Made by a program: the position numbers and the translations under genes. Below, piece by piece: positions 18,249 to 26,340 of a DNA stretch of 64,000 nt. The stretch's first letter is position 1; every line of letters begins with the position of its first letter. The stretch is taken from positions 372,001 through 436,000 of the forward strand of contig OZ221969.1 of assembly GCA_965119715.1 (NCBI GenBank), in the 5' to 3' direction. This DNA comes from JASBYZ01 sp029983705. Its GTDB lineage: Bacteria; Actinomycetota; Coriobacteriia; Coriobacteriales; JAEZZM01. The notes under the pieces were generated by a model. That model was not told the DNA's origin. It worked only from the letters and a program-made list of their open reading frames with translations, and did no database searches.

Positions 18249-19178
18249 ATGTCATTAATTCCATTTGAAGGAACGCGTGTAAGTAGTGAGTCTGTAATCT
18301 ACGAATTTTCTAAAGATACCCAGCCTGTTTTACACCTTGAGAGCGGACAAGAACTTGTGTTTGAAACCTGTGACTGCTTTAACAAACAACTTGATCTTAA
18401 GCCAAGCATTCAAAATCTTGATTGGAACCATGTTAATCCAGCTACCGGTCCAGTTTATGTTGAGGGTGCACAGGCAGGAGACGTGCTCAAGGTAGAAATT
18501 TTACGCATAGAGCTTGCAGATCATGCATGGATGGTAGCAGGTGAAGGGGTTGGCTCTTATGGTAGCCACCTGAGTGATGGCCTACATGTAAGGAGACTTG
18601 AAATAGAAGACGGTGAGCTTATTTGGGACGATAAGGTCTCTTTTGAGCTTGACCCAATGATTGGTGTTATTGGAGTAGCTCCAGCCGATAGGGCTATTAA
18701 CTGCGGAACACCAGCAGAACATGGCGGCAACATGGATAACACCATGGTTCGAGAGGGAGCCACCCTGTATTTTCCTATCTTTGTAGATGGAGCGCTTTTT
18801 GCAGCAGGAGATATGCATGCGCTTATGGGTGACGGAGAAGTGGGAGTTACGGGTGCAGAAATTTCTGGCGAGATACTCCTAAGACTTTCTGTCATAAAGA
18901 ATAAAAGGCTTGAAAGCCCAGTACTTGTTGACCAAGATGACTTTAGCGTGATTGCTTCTGCAAAAACCTTTGATGAAGCAGCTGATGAGGCAGTGCGTAT
19001 AATGGTAGAGCTTCTAAAAGATAAGATAGATATGCCAACAGAAGAGATAGTTATGCTTCTTTCACTTTGTGCGAACCTTGAGATATGTCAAGTAGTCGAC
19101 CCTCAAAAGACGGCAAGATTAGTTATTTCGCGAGATGTTTTAGAAGCCTATAACTATGATTTTGACCCAAGCGTATAA
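18249..19178 (+). CDS. Acetamidase/formamidase family protein
   Basis: The 309-aa protein matches the acetamidase/formamidase (FmdA/AmdA) family, which hydrolyses short amides to the acid and ammonia. Diagnostic stretches are NPATGPVYVEGAQAGDVLKV (about 63-82), HGGNMDNTMVREGATLYFPI and GDMHALMGDGEVGVTGAE, which carry the family metal/substrate-site residues. CTAAGGAGC lies before the ATG. It is followed after 48 bases by malic enzyme and may share its transcript. The preferred amide is unknown. Confidence 0.9.
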   Translation: MSLIPFEGTRVSSESVIYEFSKDTQPVLHLESGQELVFETCDCFNKQLDLKPSIQNLDWNHVNPATGPVYVEGAQAGDVLKVEILRIELADHAWMVAGEGVGSYGSHLSDGLHVRRLEIEDGELIWDDKVSFELDPMIGVIGVAPADRAINCGTPAEHGGNMDNTMVREGATLYFPIFVDGALFAAGDMHALMGDGEVGVTGAEISGEILLRLSVIKNKRLESPVLVDQDDFSVIASAKTFDEAADEAVRIMVELLKDKIDMPTEEIVMLLSLCANLEICQVVDPQKTARLVISRDVLEAYNYDFDPSV

Positions 19179-19226
19179 TGGGTGACTGTACTGTGCAAAT
19201 TGGCTAACTGAAAGGTGTTTGTACCT

Positions 19227-20387
19227 ATGTCAGACGTTTATGAGCGCGCCCTTAAAAAACATGCAGAGTGGAAGGGCAAAATTTTACCAGAGCTCAATTT
19301 AGAGATTGAGTCTATGGATGACTTATCGCTTGCCTATTCTCCTGGAGTAGCTGAGCCTTGTAGAGCTATCCAAAAAGACCCTCGTAAAGCTTATGAGCTT
19401 ACCTGGAAATCCCAAGTAATTGCTGTTATATCTGATGGCAGTGCGGTGCTTGGTCTTGGAGATATTGGTGCTCAGGCTGCGCTTCCGGTAATGGAAGGAA
19501 AGGCTGCCCTCTTTAAGCGTTTTGGTAATGTAAGTGCAGTGCCGCTTGTTTTGGATGTTCATAGTCCTGAAGAGATTATCGCTCATGTAAAAGCTCTGGC
19601 ACCAAGCTTTGCGGGAATTAACCTTGAAGATATTTCTGCTCCAAAGTGTGTTGAAATTGAACGCACCTTAATTGAGGAGCTTGATATTCCAGTATTTCAT
19701 GACGATCAGCACGGAACAGCAATTGTAGTGTGCGCTGCCCTTATAAATGCTCTTACACTCATAAAGAAAGATGCTCAAAACTGCACCTGTGTTATGAGCG
19801 GAGCGGGAGCTGCTGGCTCATCAATTGCGCGCCTGCTTAAGCAGCTTGGTCTAAAAGACATTTACGTGTTTGACTCTAAGGGCATCTTAAATTCTAAACG
19901 CAATGATTTAAACATGGTTAAGCAAGAGATGCTTGAGTTTACTAATGCAGACGATAAGGACTTGAGCTTAAGCGAAGCCATGAAGGGTGCCGATATCTTT
20001 GTAGGAGTGTCTGGTCCAGGCATTATTACAAAAGAGATGGTGTCTTCAATGAATGAGGATGCAATTGTTTTTGCTATGGCAAATCCTGAGCCTGAGATTG
20101 ACTATGATGAGGCAAAGGCAGCAGGTGCTCGTATTGTAGCCACCGGCAGATCTGACTATCCAAATCAAGTAAATAATGTATTGGTATTTCCAGGTATCTT
20201 TAAAGGAATGCTTGCATGTCCAGGCTCTAAGATTACTGATGCAATTAAGATGGCTGCTGCAAAAGGATTAGCAGCTTGTATATCAGAAAGTGAGCTAAGC
20301 GAAGAAAAGATTATTCCAGATGCCTTTGATATGCATGTGGCTGATGCGGTAGCTAAGGCAGTACTTGATGAGGCGCAGAAAGCTTAA
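19227..20387 (+). CDS. NAD-dependent malic enzyme
   Basis: Malic enzyme of the short bacterial type (about 386 aa), converting malate to pyruvate and CO2 with NAD(P) reduction. Landmarks are LSLAYSPGVAEPCRAI at about 34-49, VISDGSAVLGLGDIG, the metal/catalytic segment FHDDQHGTAIV and the dinucleotide loop SGAGAAGSSIARLL. The ATG at 19227 is preferred: GAAAGGTG precedes it at good distance, whereas the GTG at 19215 overlaps that site. With citrate synthase and a dicarboxylate symporter nearby, the region suits C4-acid use. A strong terminator follows. Confidence 0.94.
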   Translation: MSDVYERALKKHAEWKGKILPELNLEIESMDDLSLAYSPGVAEPCRAIQKDPRKAYELTWKSQVIAVISDGSAVLGLGDIGAQAALPVMEGKAALFKRFGNVSAVPLVLDVHSPEEIIAHVKALAPSFAGINLEDISAPKCVEIERTLIEELDIPVFHDDQHGTAIVVCAALINALTLIKKDAQNCTCVMSGAGAAGSSIARLLKQLGLKDIYVFDSKGILNSKRNDLNMVKQEMLEFTNADDKDLSLSEAMKGADIFVGVSGPGIITKEMVSSMNEDAIVFAMANPEPEIDYDEAKAAGARIVATGRSDYPNQVNNVLVFPGIFKGMLACPGSKITDAIKMAAAKGLAACISESELSEEKIIPDAFDMHVADAVAKAVLDEAQKA

Positions 20388-20414
20388 TCACTGTCATATA
20401 TACATTAGTTTACT

Positions 20415-20450
20415 AACCCGGCAGCCCTAATAGCTTGCCGGGTTTTATTT
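20415..20450 (+). terminator. Terminator after malic enzyme
   Basis: Perfect 9-bp stem AACCCGGCA / TGCCGGGTT with a 12-base loop, followed by TTATTTT. It lies 28 bases after the malic enzyme stop. Confidence 0.85.
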
Positions 20451-20476
20451 TAAAGACAGGCTCTAAAATTAATAGT

Positions 20477-20743
20477 TTAGCCATGCTTATATATTTCTTC
20501 TAATCGTTTTTTAGAATCATTAAGCGTATAAGTAGGAGCGCCTGAAAGTTTAGAGATTTCTGCAGCTTCCAAACGAGCGCGTAGTTTAATAGCTTCATCT
20601 CTGAGCTCAAATGCCTCAATGCTCATGACTACTAAATCACCTTCACCATTTTTGGTGATATAAATAGGCTCACCTTCAGTGTGAGCTAGATTAGATATGC
20701 TTCCATAGTCGTTTCGTAGTGTAGTAGAAGATTTAATAATCAT
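20477..20743 (-). CDS. Orphan Phd/YefM-family antitoxin
   Basis: The 88-aa protein resembles Phd/YefM antitoxins: an N-terminal DNA-binding half (SSTTLRNDYGSISNLA), the typical strand pair PIYITKNGEGDLVVMS at about 27-42, and a charged helical C-terminus that would bind a toxin. No RelE, Doc or YoeB-type gene lies on either side. Only a terminator follows, and 131 bases upstream is the symporter terminator. It may be a remnant, a solitary regulator, or partner of a toxin elsewhere. Confidence 0.82.
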   Translation of the reverse strand: MIIKSSTTLRNDYGSISNLAHTEGEPIYITKNGEGDLVVMSIEAFELRDEAIKLRARLEAAEISKLSGAPTYTLNDSKKRLEEIYKHG

Positions 20744-20814
20744 AGATGTTCCTAACGGTACTAAAATAAATGAAGTATATAAGAATTATACTAGAATAAT
20801 ATCATAAAAAATGA

Positions 20815-20850
20815 ATTAAAAAGGCGCTGTCACTACAGTGACAGCGCCTT
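20815..20850 (-). terminator. Terminator of the dicarboxylate symporter gene
   Basis: Near-perfect 13-14 bp hairpin AAGGCGCTGTCACT / AGTGACAGCGCCTT followed on the minus strand by a T-rich tract. It starts 25 bases after the symporter stop. Confidence 0.85.
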
Positions 20851-20874
20851 CTGAAAATTTATGTATGGTAGAGC

Positions 20875-22104
20875 TTATGATGCCTTAGGAATAAAGGCGT
20901 TATGAGAAGCGCCCTGGATGCTTCCTTGAGCAAGTTTATTTACAATCATTGAGATTGCACCGTCTCCGGTTACATTACATGCAGTACCAAAACTATCAAT
21001 AGCAATGTAGAGAGCTACCATTAAACCGTACATTGGATCGGTAAATCCAAGCATACCGGTTAATACTGCTTGTGCAGCGGTGATTGCTCCACCAGGTACA
21101 CCTGGAGCTGCAACCATGGTTACGCCAAGCATGAGGACAAATCCTGCCATTAATGGGAAGTTCCAAGTCATTCCCATCATGTACATTACAGACATAGCAA
21201 AAAGCGTAATCTTAATAGTTGAGCCTGAAAGGTGAATAGTTGCGCAAAGCGGAATGGTAAATCCAGAAACTTCTTCTGATACGCCATTTTTCTGTGCACA
21301 GCTTAATGTGACAGGTATAGTTGCGGCTGATGACGATGTACCGAGTGCAGTAAAGTATGCTGGAAGCATATTCTTTAGGGCAACAAAAGGATTTTTTCCG
21401 CCAACAATACCAGCGACCACATATTGAATAACTAAGTAAATCAAGGTTAGTGCAATTGATAAAACAATAATCTTGAGCATTGCAATAATAACTACTGCAA
21501 TTTGACCAGAGCGAGTCATGTTCATGAAGATACCAAATACATGAAGTGGTAATAAAGGAACAATTGCTCTAGTAATAAGGAGCATGATTACATCTCTAAA
21601 CTCATGGAATGCCTTAAGAAGGGTTTCTGTTCTTAAGGATGTCATTGTTAAACCTAGGATAAACGCTGTTAAGAGCGCCGACATTACTCCAAATATTGGT
21701 GGAAACTCTATTCCTGTGATGAGAGATTGAACAGAGTTCTCAGGTGCTGCGAGTTCCTGCATTTGTTGGTTAGCTAAGAGTGTAGGTATAGATGCGTCAG
21801 CAATGAAATAAGTTGCAAATCCTGCAATAAGTGTTGAACCATAAGCAAGCGCTACAGTTACGAGTAGCCATTTACCTCCGCTTTTACCTAGATCCGCAAT
21901 AGCTGGAGCAATGAGTCCCAGGATGATGAGTGGAACTGCAAAGTTAAGAAACTTGCCAAAGATATCGTTGAATGTAGCAAAGATCGCCACAAACCACTCA
22001 GGCATGAACATGCCGAGAACAATACCAAGGATGATAGCTGCGATAACTAACAGAAGAAGGTATTTATTAATTCTGTCAGTTAGCTTTGGAGCCGTCTGTT
22101 CCAT
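20875..22104 (-). CDS. Dicarboxylate/amino acid:cation symporter (GltP/DctA-like)
   Basis: Sodium- or proton-coupled carrier of the DAACS family, about 409 aa. It contains the serine-rich reentrant loop LGTSSSAATIPVTL and the second hallmark MAGFVLMLGVTMVAAPGVPG, plus eight or so hydrophobic segments. Substrates in the family are glutamate, aspartate or C4-dicarboxylates. The start at 22104 is chosen because GAAAGGGG lies 8 bases before it; the longer reading from 22146 would put that site inside the gene. The leader carries paired repeats (22187-22219) and, further up, a structured RNA element with its own terminator. Confidence 0.92.
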   Translation of the reverse strand: MEQTAPKLTDRINKYLLLLVIAAIILGIVLGMFMPEWFVAIFATFNDIFGKFLNFAVPLIILGLIAPAIADLGKSGGKWLLVTVALAYGSTLIAGFATYFIADASIPTLLANQQMQELAAPENSVQSLITGIEFPPIFGVMSALLTAFILGLTMTSLRTETLLKAFHEFRDVIMLLITRAIVPLLPLHVFGIFMNMTRSGQIAVVIIAMLKIIVLSIALTLIYLVIQYVVAGIVGGKNPFVALKNMLPAYFTALGTSSSAATIPVTLSCAQKNGVSEEVSGFTIPLCATIHLSGSTIKITLFAMSVMYMMGMTWNFPLMAGFVLMLGVTMVAAPGVPGGAITAAQAVLTGMLGFTDPMYGLMVALYIAIDSFGTACNVTGDGAISMIVNKLAQGSIQGASHNAFIPKAS

Positions 22105-22186
22105 CTTGTTACCCCTTTCAAAAATCGATACATCGGTTGTCATCACTTCTATTTTTTAGAAGTTAGGCTAGTGTACTTTATAAACA

Positions 22187-22219
22187 CAACAAAGTCTGCG
22201 CTTTATCTCAACAAAGTCT
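22187..22219. promoter_or_regulatory. Direct repeats CAACAAAGTCT, two copies 22 bases apart
   Basis: Identical 11-base words lie at 22187-22197 and 22209-22219, start-to-start 22 bases, about two helical turns. They lie 83-115 bases upstream of the symporter start. This layout suits a dimeric activator or repressor binding one DNA face. The regulator is unknown; inference. Confidence 0.4.
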
Positions 22220-22300
22220 ACAAAAGGTAGTTTTTTCTAGGCATAACGCATTTTTTGTGGTTTTAAACACATAGTCTCATCGCAAGCTCCTATTTTTGGA

Positions 22301-22441
22301 CAAAAAAAGAGCCGGAGTGGGAGCGCCGGCTCTTGAGTCAACGTCTGATTAAAGGGGAGGACAGACGCCCTTGGGTATTCCCAAGTAATTGGAGAGAGAA
22401 GAGTATTTGAAAGCTTGTTAGGGAGGAACTTTCAATCTCTG
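22301..22441 (-). ncRNA. Candidate small RNA / leader with anti-Shine-Dalgarno loops
   Basis: On the minus strand a promoter-like pair (TTGAAT at 22475-22470, 16 bases, TATATT at 22453-22448) precedes about 140 bases with no credible ORF and an intrinsic terminator. In order: a hairpin TTGAAAG/CTTTCAA (22435-22407) whose 15-base loop shows CCTCCC; a single-stranded CTCTCTCC; a CTTGGG/CCCAAG tetraloop hairpin (22385-22370); a hairpin CGTCTG/CAGACG (22367-22342) whose loop shows CCTCCCC; then AGAGCCGG/CCGGCTCT followed by seven T (22333-22302). Loops complementary to ribosome-binding sites are the mark of C-rich regulatory RNAs. It could instead be an attenuator leader of the symporter, 197 bases downstream on the same strand. 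Confidence 0.6.
22302..22333 (-). terminator. Terminator of the candidate small RNA
   Basis: An 8-bp stem AGAGCCGG / CCGGCTCT with a 10-base loop runs directly into seven T on the minus strand. On the plus strand no T-run follows, which sets the transcript direction. Confidence 0.8.
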
Positions 22442-22447
22442 ATTACT

Positions 22448-22475
22448 AATATACTTGTTAATCCCTAAAATTCAA
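22448..22475 (-). promoter_or_regulatory. Promoter-like hexamers for the candidate small RNA
   Basis: TTGAAT and TATATT on the minus strand are separated by 16 bases, placing transcription start near 22441, just before the first hairpin. No other feature was seen between this and the hemerythrin gene start at 22658. Confidence 0.45.
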
Positions 22476-22657
22476 TAGGATTTCGAGAAATTTTAGCCAT
22501 AGTTAACAAAATTTTTAAAACCGCAGGTAAACAGATTAGTTAACCAAAGCTAATTTATGCAGAAATTGTGGTGATGGCAAATGCAACGCCCGTGTACAGC
22601 TCTTTACGATAGATATAAACTAATAACTATGGGAGCAGTTCTTAAGGAGATAGGTAC

Positions 22658-23830
22658 ATGGAAGATAAACAACTTAGTGATGATGCTCGTGCAATTAAAG
22701 ATATGCTTGCCAAGCTTGAGGCTGGCGCAAAACCTGAAGAAGTAAAAGACTTATTTGCAAAGGTGTTTGCAAATAAAGATGTAAGTCATATCTCTAATGC
22801 AGAAAAAGAATTGAGAGTACATCAGTCGCCTTGTTCAAACATGAGCTCGCTTTGTGATGTCCATATGCTTGCACTCCAAGATGAAAGCTCTGGTGTGAGC
22901 GTGCCAGAGTTTGAATTCTTTCCACCTCATCCGCTTGCATATTTTAAGTTAGATGGCCTTGCCTTAATGGATCTGTTTAGAGAGACTATTAGACCGTGCA
23001 TTCACGGGGGCTTATCGCCAGAACTTTTACCACAAAATCTTAAAGCTTTTTATGAGGCCGTTGACCTTCACATTGCCAAAAAAGAGAGCGTGCTCTTTTC
23101 ATACCTCGATAAAAAGGGGATCAGCGGGCCAACACGCACCATGTGGGAAGTTGATGACCAAATTAAAGAGGGCATTAAGAAGGGGATTGCTGCAGCTGAG
23201 GCAGAAAGTCCTGTGAACGTAAGAGCGGTTGTAGAGCACATGCATAAAACAGTTGGTATTTTGCGAGACCAACTTAACAAAGAAGAAGCCGTGCTCATTC
23301 CACTGGTAGCTCAAGAGCTCAGTGATCAGGAGTTATATGAAGCATCCCAAGAGATGCTAAAAATAGGCTACAACTTTGAAAACCCTCGTGCCTGGGAGCC
23401 AGAGGGTATTACTAAAACACAAGCAAATCCATCTCCAGCTCCGGCGTCTAATTTAGGATTTATGATTCAGTTTGAAACTGGCGCCCTTAATTTTGAACAG
23501 ATTGATGCCATCCTAAACACAATGGGCTGCGAGATTACCTTTGTGGATGCAGACGACATTTTTAGATATTACTCAAATCTTGATCACATGTATTTTCTTC
23601 GCACCAAAGCTGACCTTGGCAGACACGTATATGACTGTCATCCAGAAAAATCTAAAAAGCGCGTAAAGATGGTGCTTGATGCTCTAAGATCAGGGGAGAA
23701 AGATGTGGTAAGTGTACCTGCTTCTAAAGCGGGTAAAGACTTTATCGTTTCATATAAAGCGCTGCGCAATAAACAAGGCCAATACCTAGGATGTTTAGAG
23801 CTTATTCGAGAGGCTAATGTGGGACAATAA
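22658..23830 (+). CDS. DUF438 / hemerythrin / PAS domain protein
   Basis: The 390-aa cytoplasmic protein has three parts. DUF438 (about 8-80) includes NAEKELRVHQSPCSNM. A hemerythrin-like HHE helical bundle (about 85-225) carries histidines in HPLAYFKLD, CIHGG, VDLHIAKKES and HMHKTVG that could hold a di-iron site. A PAS domain (about 260-385) carries DADDIFRYYSN and GRHVYDCHPEKS. Such proteins are thought to sense redox, oxygen or NO; the output partner is unknown. AAGGAGAT precedes the ATG. It stands 36 bases ahead of the HerA-like ATPase gene and may lead that transcript. Confidence 0.9.
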   Translation: MEDKQLSDDARAIKDMLAKLEAGAKPEEVKDLFAKVFANKDVSHISNAEKELRVHQSPCSNMSSLCDVHMLALQDESSGVSVPEFEFFPPHPLAYFKLDGLALMDLFRETIRPCIHGGLSPELLPQNLKAFYEAVDLHIAKKESVLFSYLDKKGISGPTRTMWEVDDQIKEGIKKGIAAAEAESPVNVRAVVEHMHKTVGILRDQLNKEEAVLIPLVAQELSDQELYEASQEMLKIGYNFENPRAWEPEGITKTQANPSPAPASNLGFMIQFETGALNFEQIDAILNTMGCEITFVDADDIFRYYSNLDHMYFLRTKADLGRHVYDCHPEKSKKRVKMVLDALRSGEKDVVSVPASKAGKDFIVSYKALRNKQGQYLGCLELIREANVGQ

Positions 23831-23866
23831 TAAATATGTAAAGAGCTCAATCGCAAAGGAAGTAAT

Positions 23867-25444
23867 ATGTTAGCGGACGGCAAACTTGTTATTGCTCAAT
23901 CAATGGATAGCAAAGAGTATCTCAGCATTAATCCTAAAATGGCTAATAGACATGGTCTTATTGCGGGTGCCACCGGTACCGGTAAAACGATTACCGTCAA
24001 AGTTTTAGCTGAAAGCTTTTCTGAGGCCGGCGTTCCAGTATTTTTTACAGACGTAAAAGGTGACGTTGCTGGCATTGCGCTTCCTGGTAAAGATAGTGAA
24101 GATATGCAAAGTCGTATTGAGCGCTTTAATATAGCTGATTACTTTGAGTACGAAGGCTTTCCAACGAGGTTTTGGGACATCTTTGGACAAAAAGGTCACC
24201 CAATTAGGACTACTGTTTCTGAGATGGGTCCAGTATTACTTTCTCGTCTTCTTGATTTAAATGATGTTCAGTCTGGTATTTTGTCCATTGCCTTTAGAGT
24301 TGCTGACGATGAGGGCCTTTTACTTTTAGACCTCAAAGACCTTCGCTCGATGGTAACAAACATTGGTGAGCGCGCAAATGAGCTTAAGCTTGCATACGGA
24401 AACATTACTTCTGCATCCATTGGTGCAATTCAGCGCGCGCTTTTGAGATTAGAAGATGAAGGCGCTGAGCACTTTTTTGGTGAGCCTGCCTTTGATATTA
24501 ATGACTTTATGAAAACGGATGAAAAAGGCTATGGCTATATTAACCTACTAGATTCTCAAAAACTTATCCAGTCACCTCTTGTATATTCAACCTTTTTGCT
24601 CTGGTTGCTCTCTGAGCTCTTTGAAACACTTCCAGAGGTAGGGGACCCAGACAAACCAAAGCTTGTGTTCTTCTTTGATGAGGCACACCTTCTTTTCAAG
24701 GATGCTCCTCAAGCATTGATGGATAAGATTGAGCAGGTAGTAAAGCTCATTCGCTCTAAGGGTGTTGGCGTTTATTTCTGCACCCAGTCACCTTCAGATA
24801 TTCCAGATGTGGTTTCAAGCCAACTTGGAAACAGAGTTCAACATGCGCTTAGAGCCTACACTCCAAAAGAGCAAAAGACTATTAGAGCTGCAGCTGAAGC
24901 ATATAGACCTAATCCACTTTTTGATACCGAGCAAGTGCTAACTGAGCTTGGTACCGGAGAGGCTATCGTTTCATTTTTAGCAGATGGCGGTGAGCCGTCT
25001 ATTGTAGAGCGCGCTTGGGTTATGCCTCCAGAATCAAAGTTTGGTCCTATTGATGACAACACCCGCGCAAGCATCTTGGGACAATCAGAGTTTCATGATA
25101 AATATAAAGACACAATAGACCGAGAGAGCGCTTACGAAATTTTGCTTGCACGCGCCGAAGAGCAGCAAAAACTTCTTGCAGAAGAACAAGAGCGCATTGA
25201 GCAAGAAAAAGCTGAGGCTGCTCGATTAAAAGAAGAAGAGAAGGCTAAAAAAGAGGCCGAGAAGGCCGAGAAAGCTCGTCTAAAAGAAGAGGAAAAAGCA
25301 CGTAAAGAGGCTGAGCGCGCTGCAAGAAATAATCCACTTAATAAAGTTATTCGCTCAACTGCATCTACTATCACCTCAAGTATTGGTAGAAATGTAGGAA
25401 ACGCTCTTATCAGAGGTATTTTAGGTGGTCTTAAGCGTAAGTAA
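23867..25444 (+). CDS. HerA-like ATPase, DUF853 family
   Basis: The 525-aa protein belongs to the DUF853/YjgR group of HerA-FtsK-type P-loop ATPases. Walker A GATGTGKT is at about 33-40, Walker B LVFFFDEAHLLF at about 265-276, and the DNA/arginine-finger region CTQSPSDIPDVV follows. Residues about 420-480 form a Lys/Glu/Ala-rich coiled coil before a basic tail. HerA relatives pump DNA with nucleases or act in defence; YjgR itself has no settled role. Its stop overlaps the start of the DNA glycosylase by one base, so the two are translationally coupled. Confidence 0.92.
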   Translation: MLADGKLVIAQSMDSKEYLSINPKMANRHGLIAGATGTGKTITVKVLAESFSEAGVPVFFTDVKGDVAGIALPGKDSEDMQSRIERFNIADYFEYEGFPTRFWDIFGQKGHPIRTTVSEMGPVLLSRLLDLNDVQSGILSIAFRVADDEGLLLLDLKDLRSMVTNIGERANELKLAYGNITSASIGAIQRALLRLEDEGAEHFFGEPAFDINDFMKTDEKGYGYINLLDSQKLIQSPLVYSTFLLWLLSELFETLPEVGDPDKPKLVFFFDEAHLLFKDAPQALMDKIEQVVKLIRSKGVGVYFCTQSPSDIPDVVSSQLGNRVQHALRAYTPKEQKTIRAAAEAYRPNPLFDTEQVLTELGTGEAIVSFLADGGEPSIVERAWVMPPESKFGPIDDNTRASILGQSEFHDKYKDTIDRESAYEILLARAEEQQKLLAEEQERIEQEKAEAARLKEEEKAKKEAEKAEKARLKEEEKARKEAERAARNNPLNKVIRSTASTITSSIGRNVGNALIRGILGGLKRK

Positions 25445-26334
25445 TGGAACATGTTTTTACCATTGCAGTTAAAGACTTCTATCTTGAACATATATTAGAG
25501 TCTGGGCAAGTGTTTAGATGGCATAAGCTTGCCCAGAATTTTTATCTGCTTTATTCAGGTTCAAAGATCTCACTTGTTAAACAAGATCAAATAGCTAGTC
25601 TACAAATTGCTGTTCAAAACCCAGAAAATCTAGCGTACTGGAAAAACTTTTTTGACCTGCAAACTGACTATGAGCTCATTAAGAAAAGCATTGGCAGGCG
25701 TGGTAAAAAAGTTATGAGAGAGGCGTGCGAGTATGGATTTGGTCTAAGAATTGCTCGCCAAGATTATTTTGAAACACTTATTGCCTTTATAATTTCTGCT
25801 AACAATAATATGAAAAGAATACAGCGCTCAATGCTGTTGTTGTCAGAGCTCTATGGTAAGAAGATAGAGATGCCAGAGCATTTTTTAGCTCTTTTGCCGG
25901 ATGAATATAAGGGTATTGAGCTTTATGCTTTTCCTGAAGCAACAGACTTGGCTCAGGTAGAGCCTAAAGAGCTGAGAGCACTTGCCGGTGTAGGATATAG
26001 AGATGTAAATATTGCTCAAAGTGCCAAGATGGTGGCTTCTGGCATATCTTTAGAGGCGCTTGATAAGCTATCAAGCCCTAAGTTGCTAGAAGCGCTTCAA
26101 AACTTTGCAGGGGTTGGGCCTAAAGTTGCTGCTTGTATAGGGCTTTTTGCCTATCATAGAACCAACGCTTTTCCGGTTGATGTATGGATTAAGCGCACTA
26201 TGCAGCGTTTGTACTTGAATGAGAGCGCAAGTCCCAAAGCTATTGAGCGTGAAGGACAAAGACGCTTTGGCAGGTATTCAGGTATTGCCCAGCAATATTT
26301 GTTTTACTATGCAAAAGAATTAGATAAAAGGTAG
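25444..26334 (+). CDS. OGG1/AlkA-type HhH-GPD DNA glycosylase
   Basis: Base-excision repair glycosylase of 296 aa. The N-terminal OGG-like beta domain includes LEHILESGQVFRWHKL, a known OGG1 landmark. The helix-hairpin-helix GPD core reads FAGVGPKVAACIGL then NAFPVDVWIKR. K227 and D246 lie 19 residues apart, as do the catalytic Lys and Asp of human OGG1, so a bifunctional 8-oxoguanine glycosylase/lyase is expected. The start overlaps the HerA-like gene by one base, and the DUF4868-like gene follows after 6 bases. Confidence 0.9.
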   Translation: MEHVFTIAVKDFYLEHILESGQVFRWHKLAQNFYLLYSGSKISLVKQDQIASLQIAVQNPENLAYWKNFFDLQTDYELIKKSIGRRGKKVMREACEYGFGLRIARQDYFETLIAFIISANNNMKRIQRSMLLLSELYGKKIEMPEHFLALLPDEYKGIELYAFPEATDLAQVEPKELRALAGVGYRDVNIAQSAKMVASGISLEALDKLSSPKLLEALQNFAGVGPKVAACIGLFAYHRTNAFPVDVWIKRTMQRLYLNESASPKAIEREGQRRFGRYSGIAQQYLFYYAKELDKR

Positions 26335-26340
26335 GTTATT

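Noticed and set aside
22342..22435. Plus-strand reading of the structured RNA, with GGGAGGA in loops like CsrB decoys
   Set aside because: The T-run and promoter-like hexamers are on the minus strand, and no CsrA is known to me here; the minus reading is better supported.
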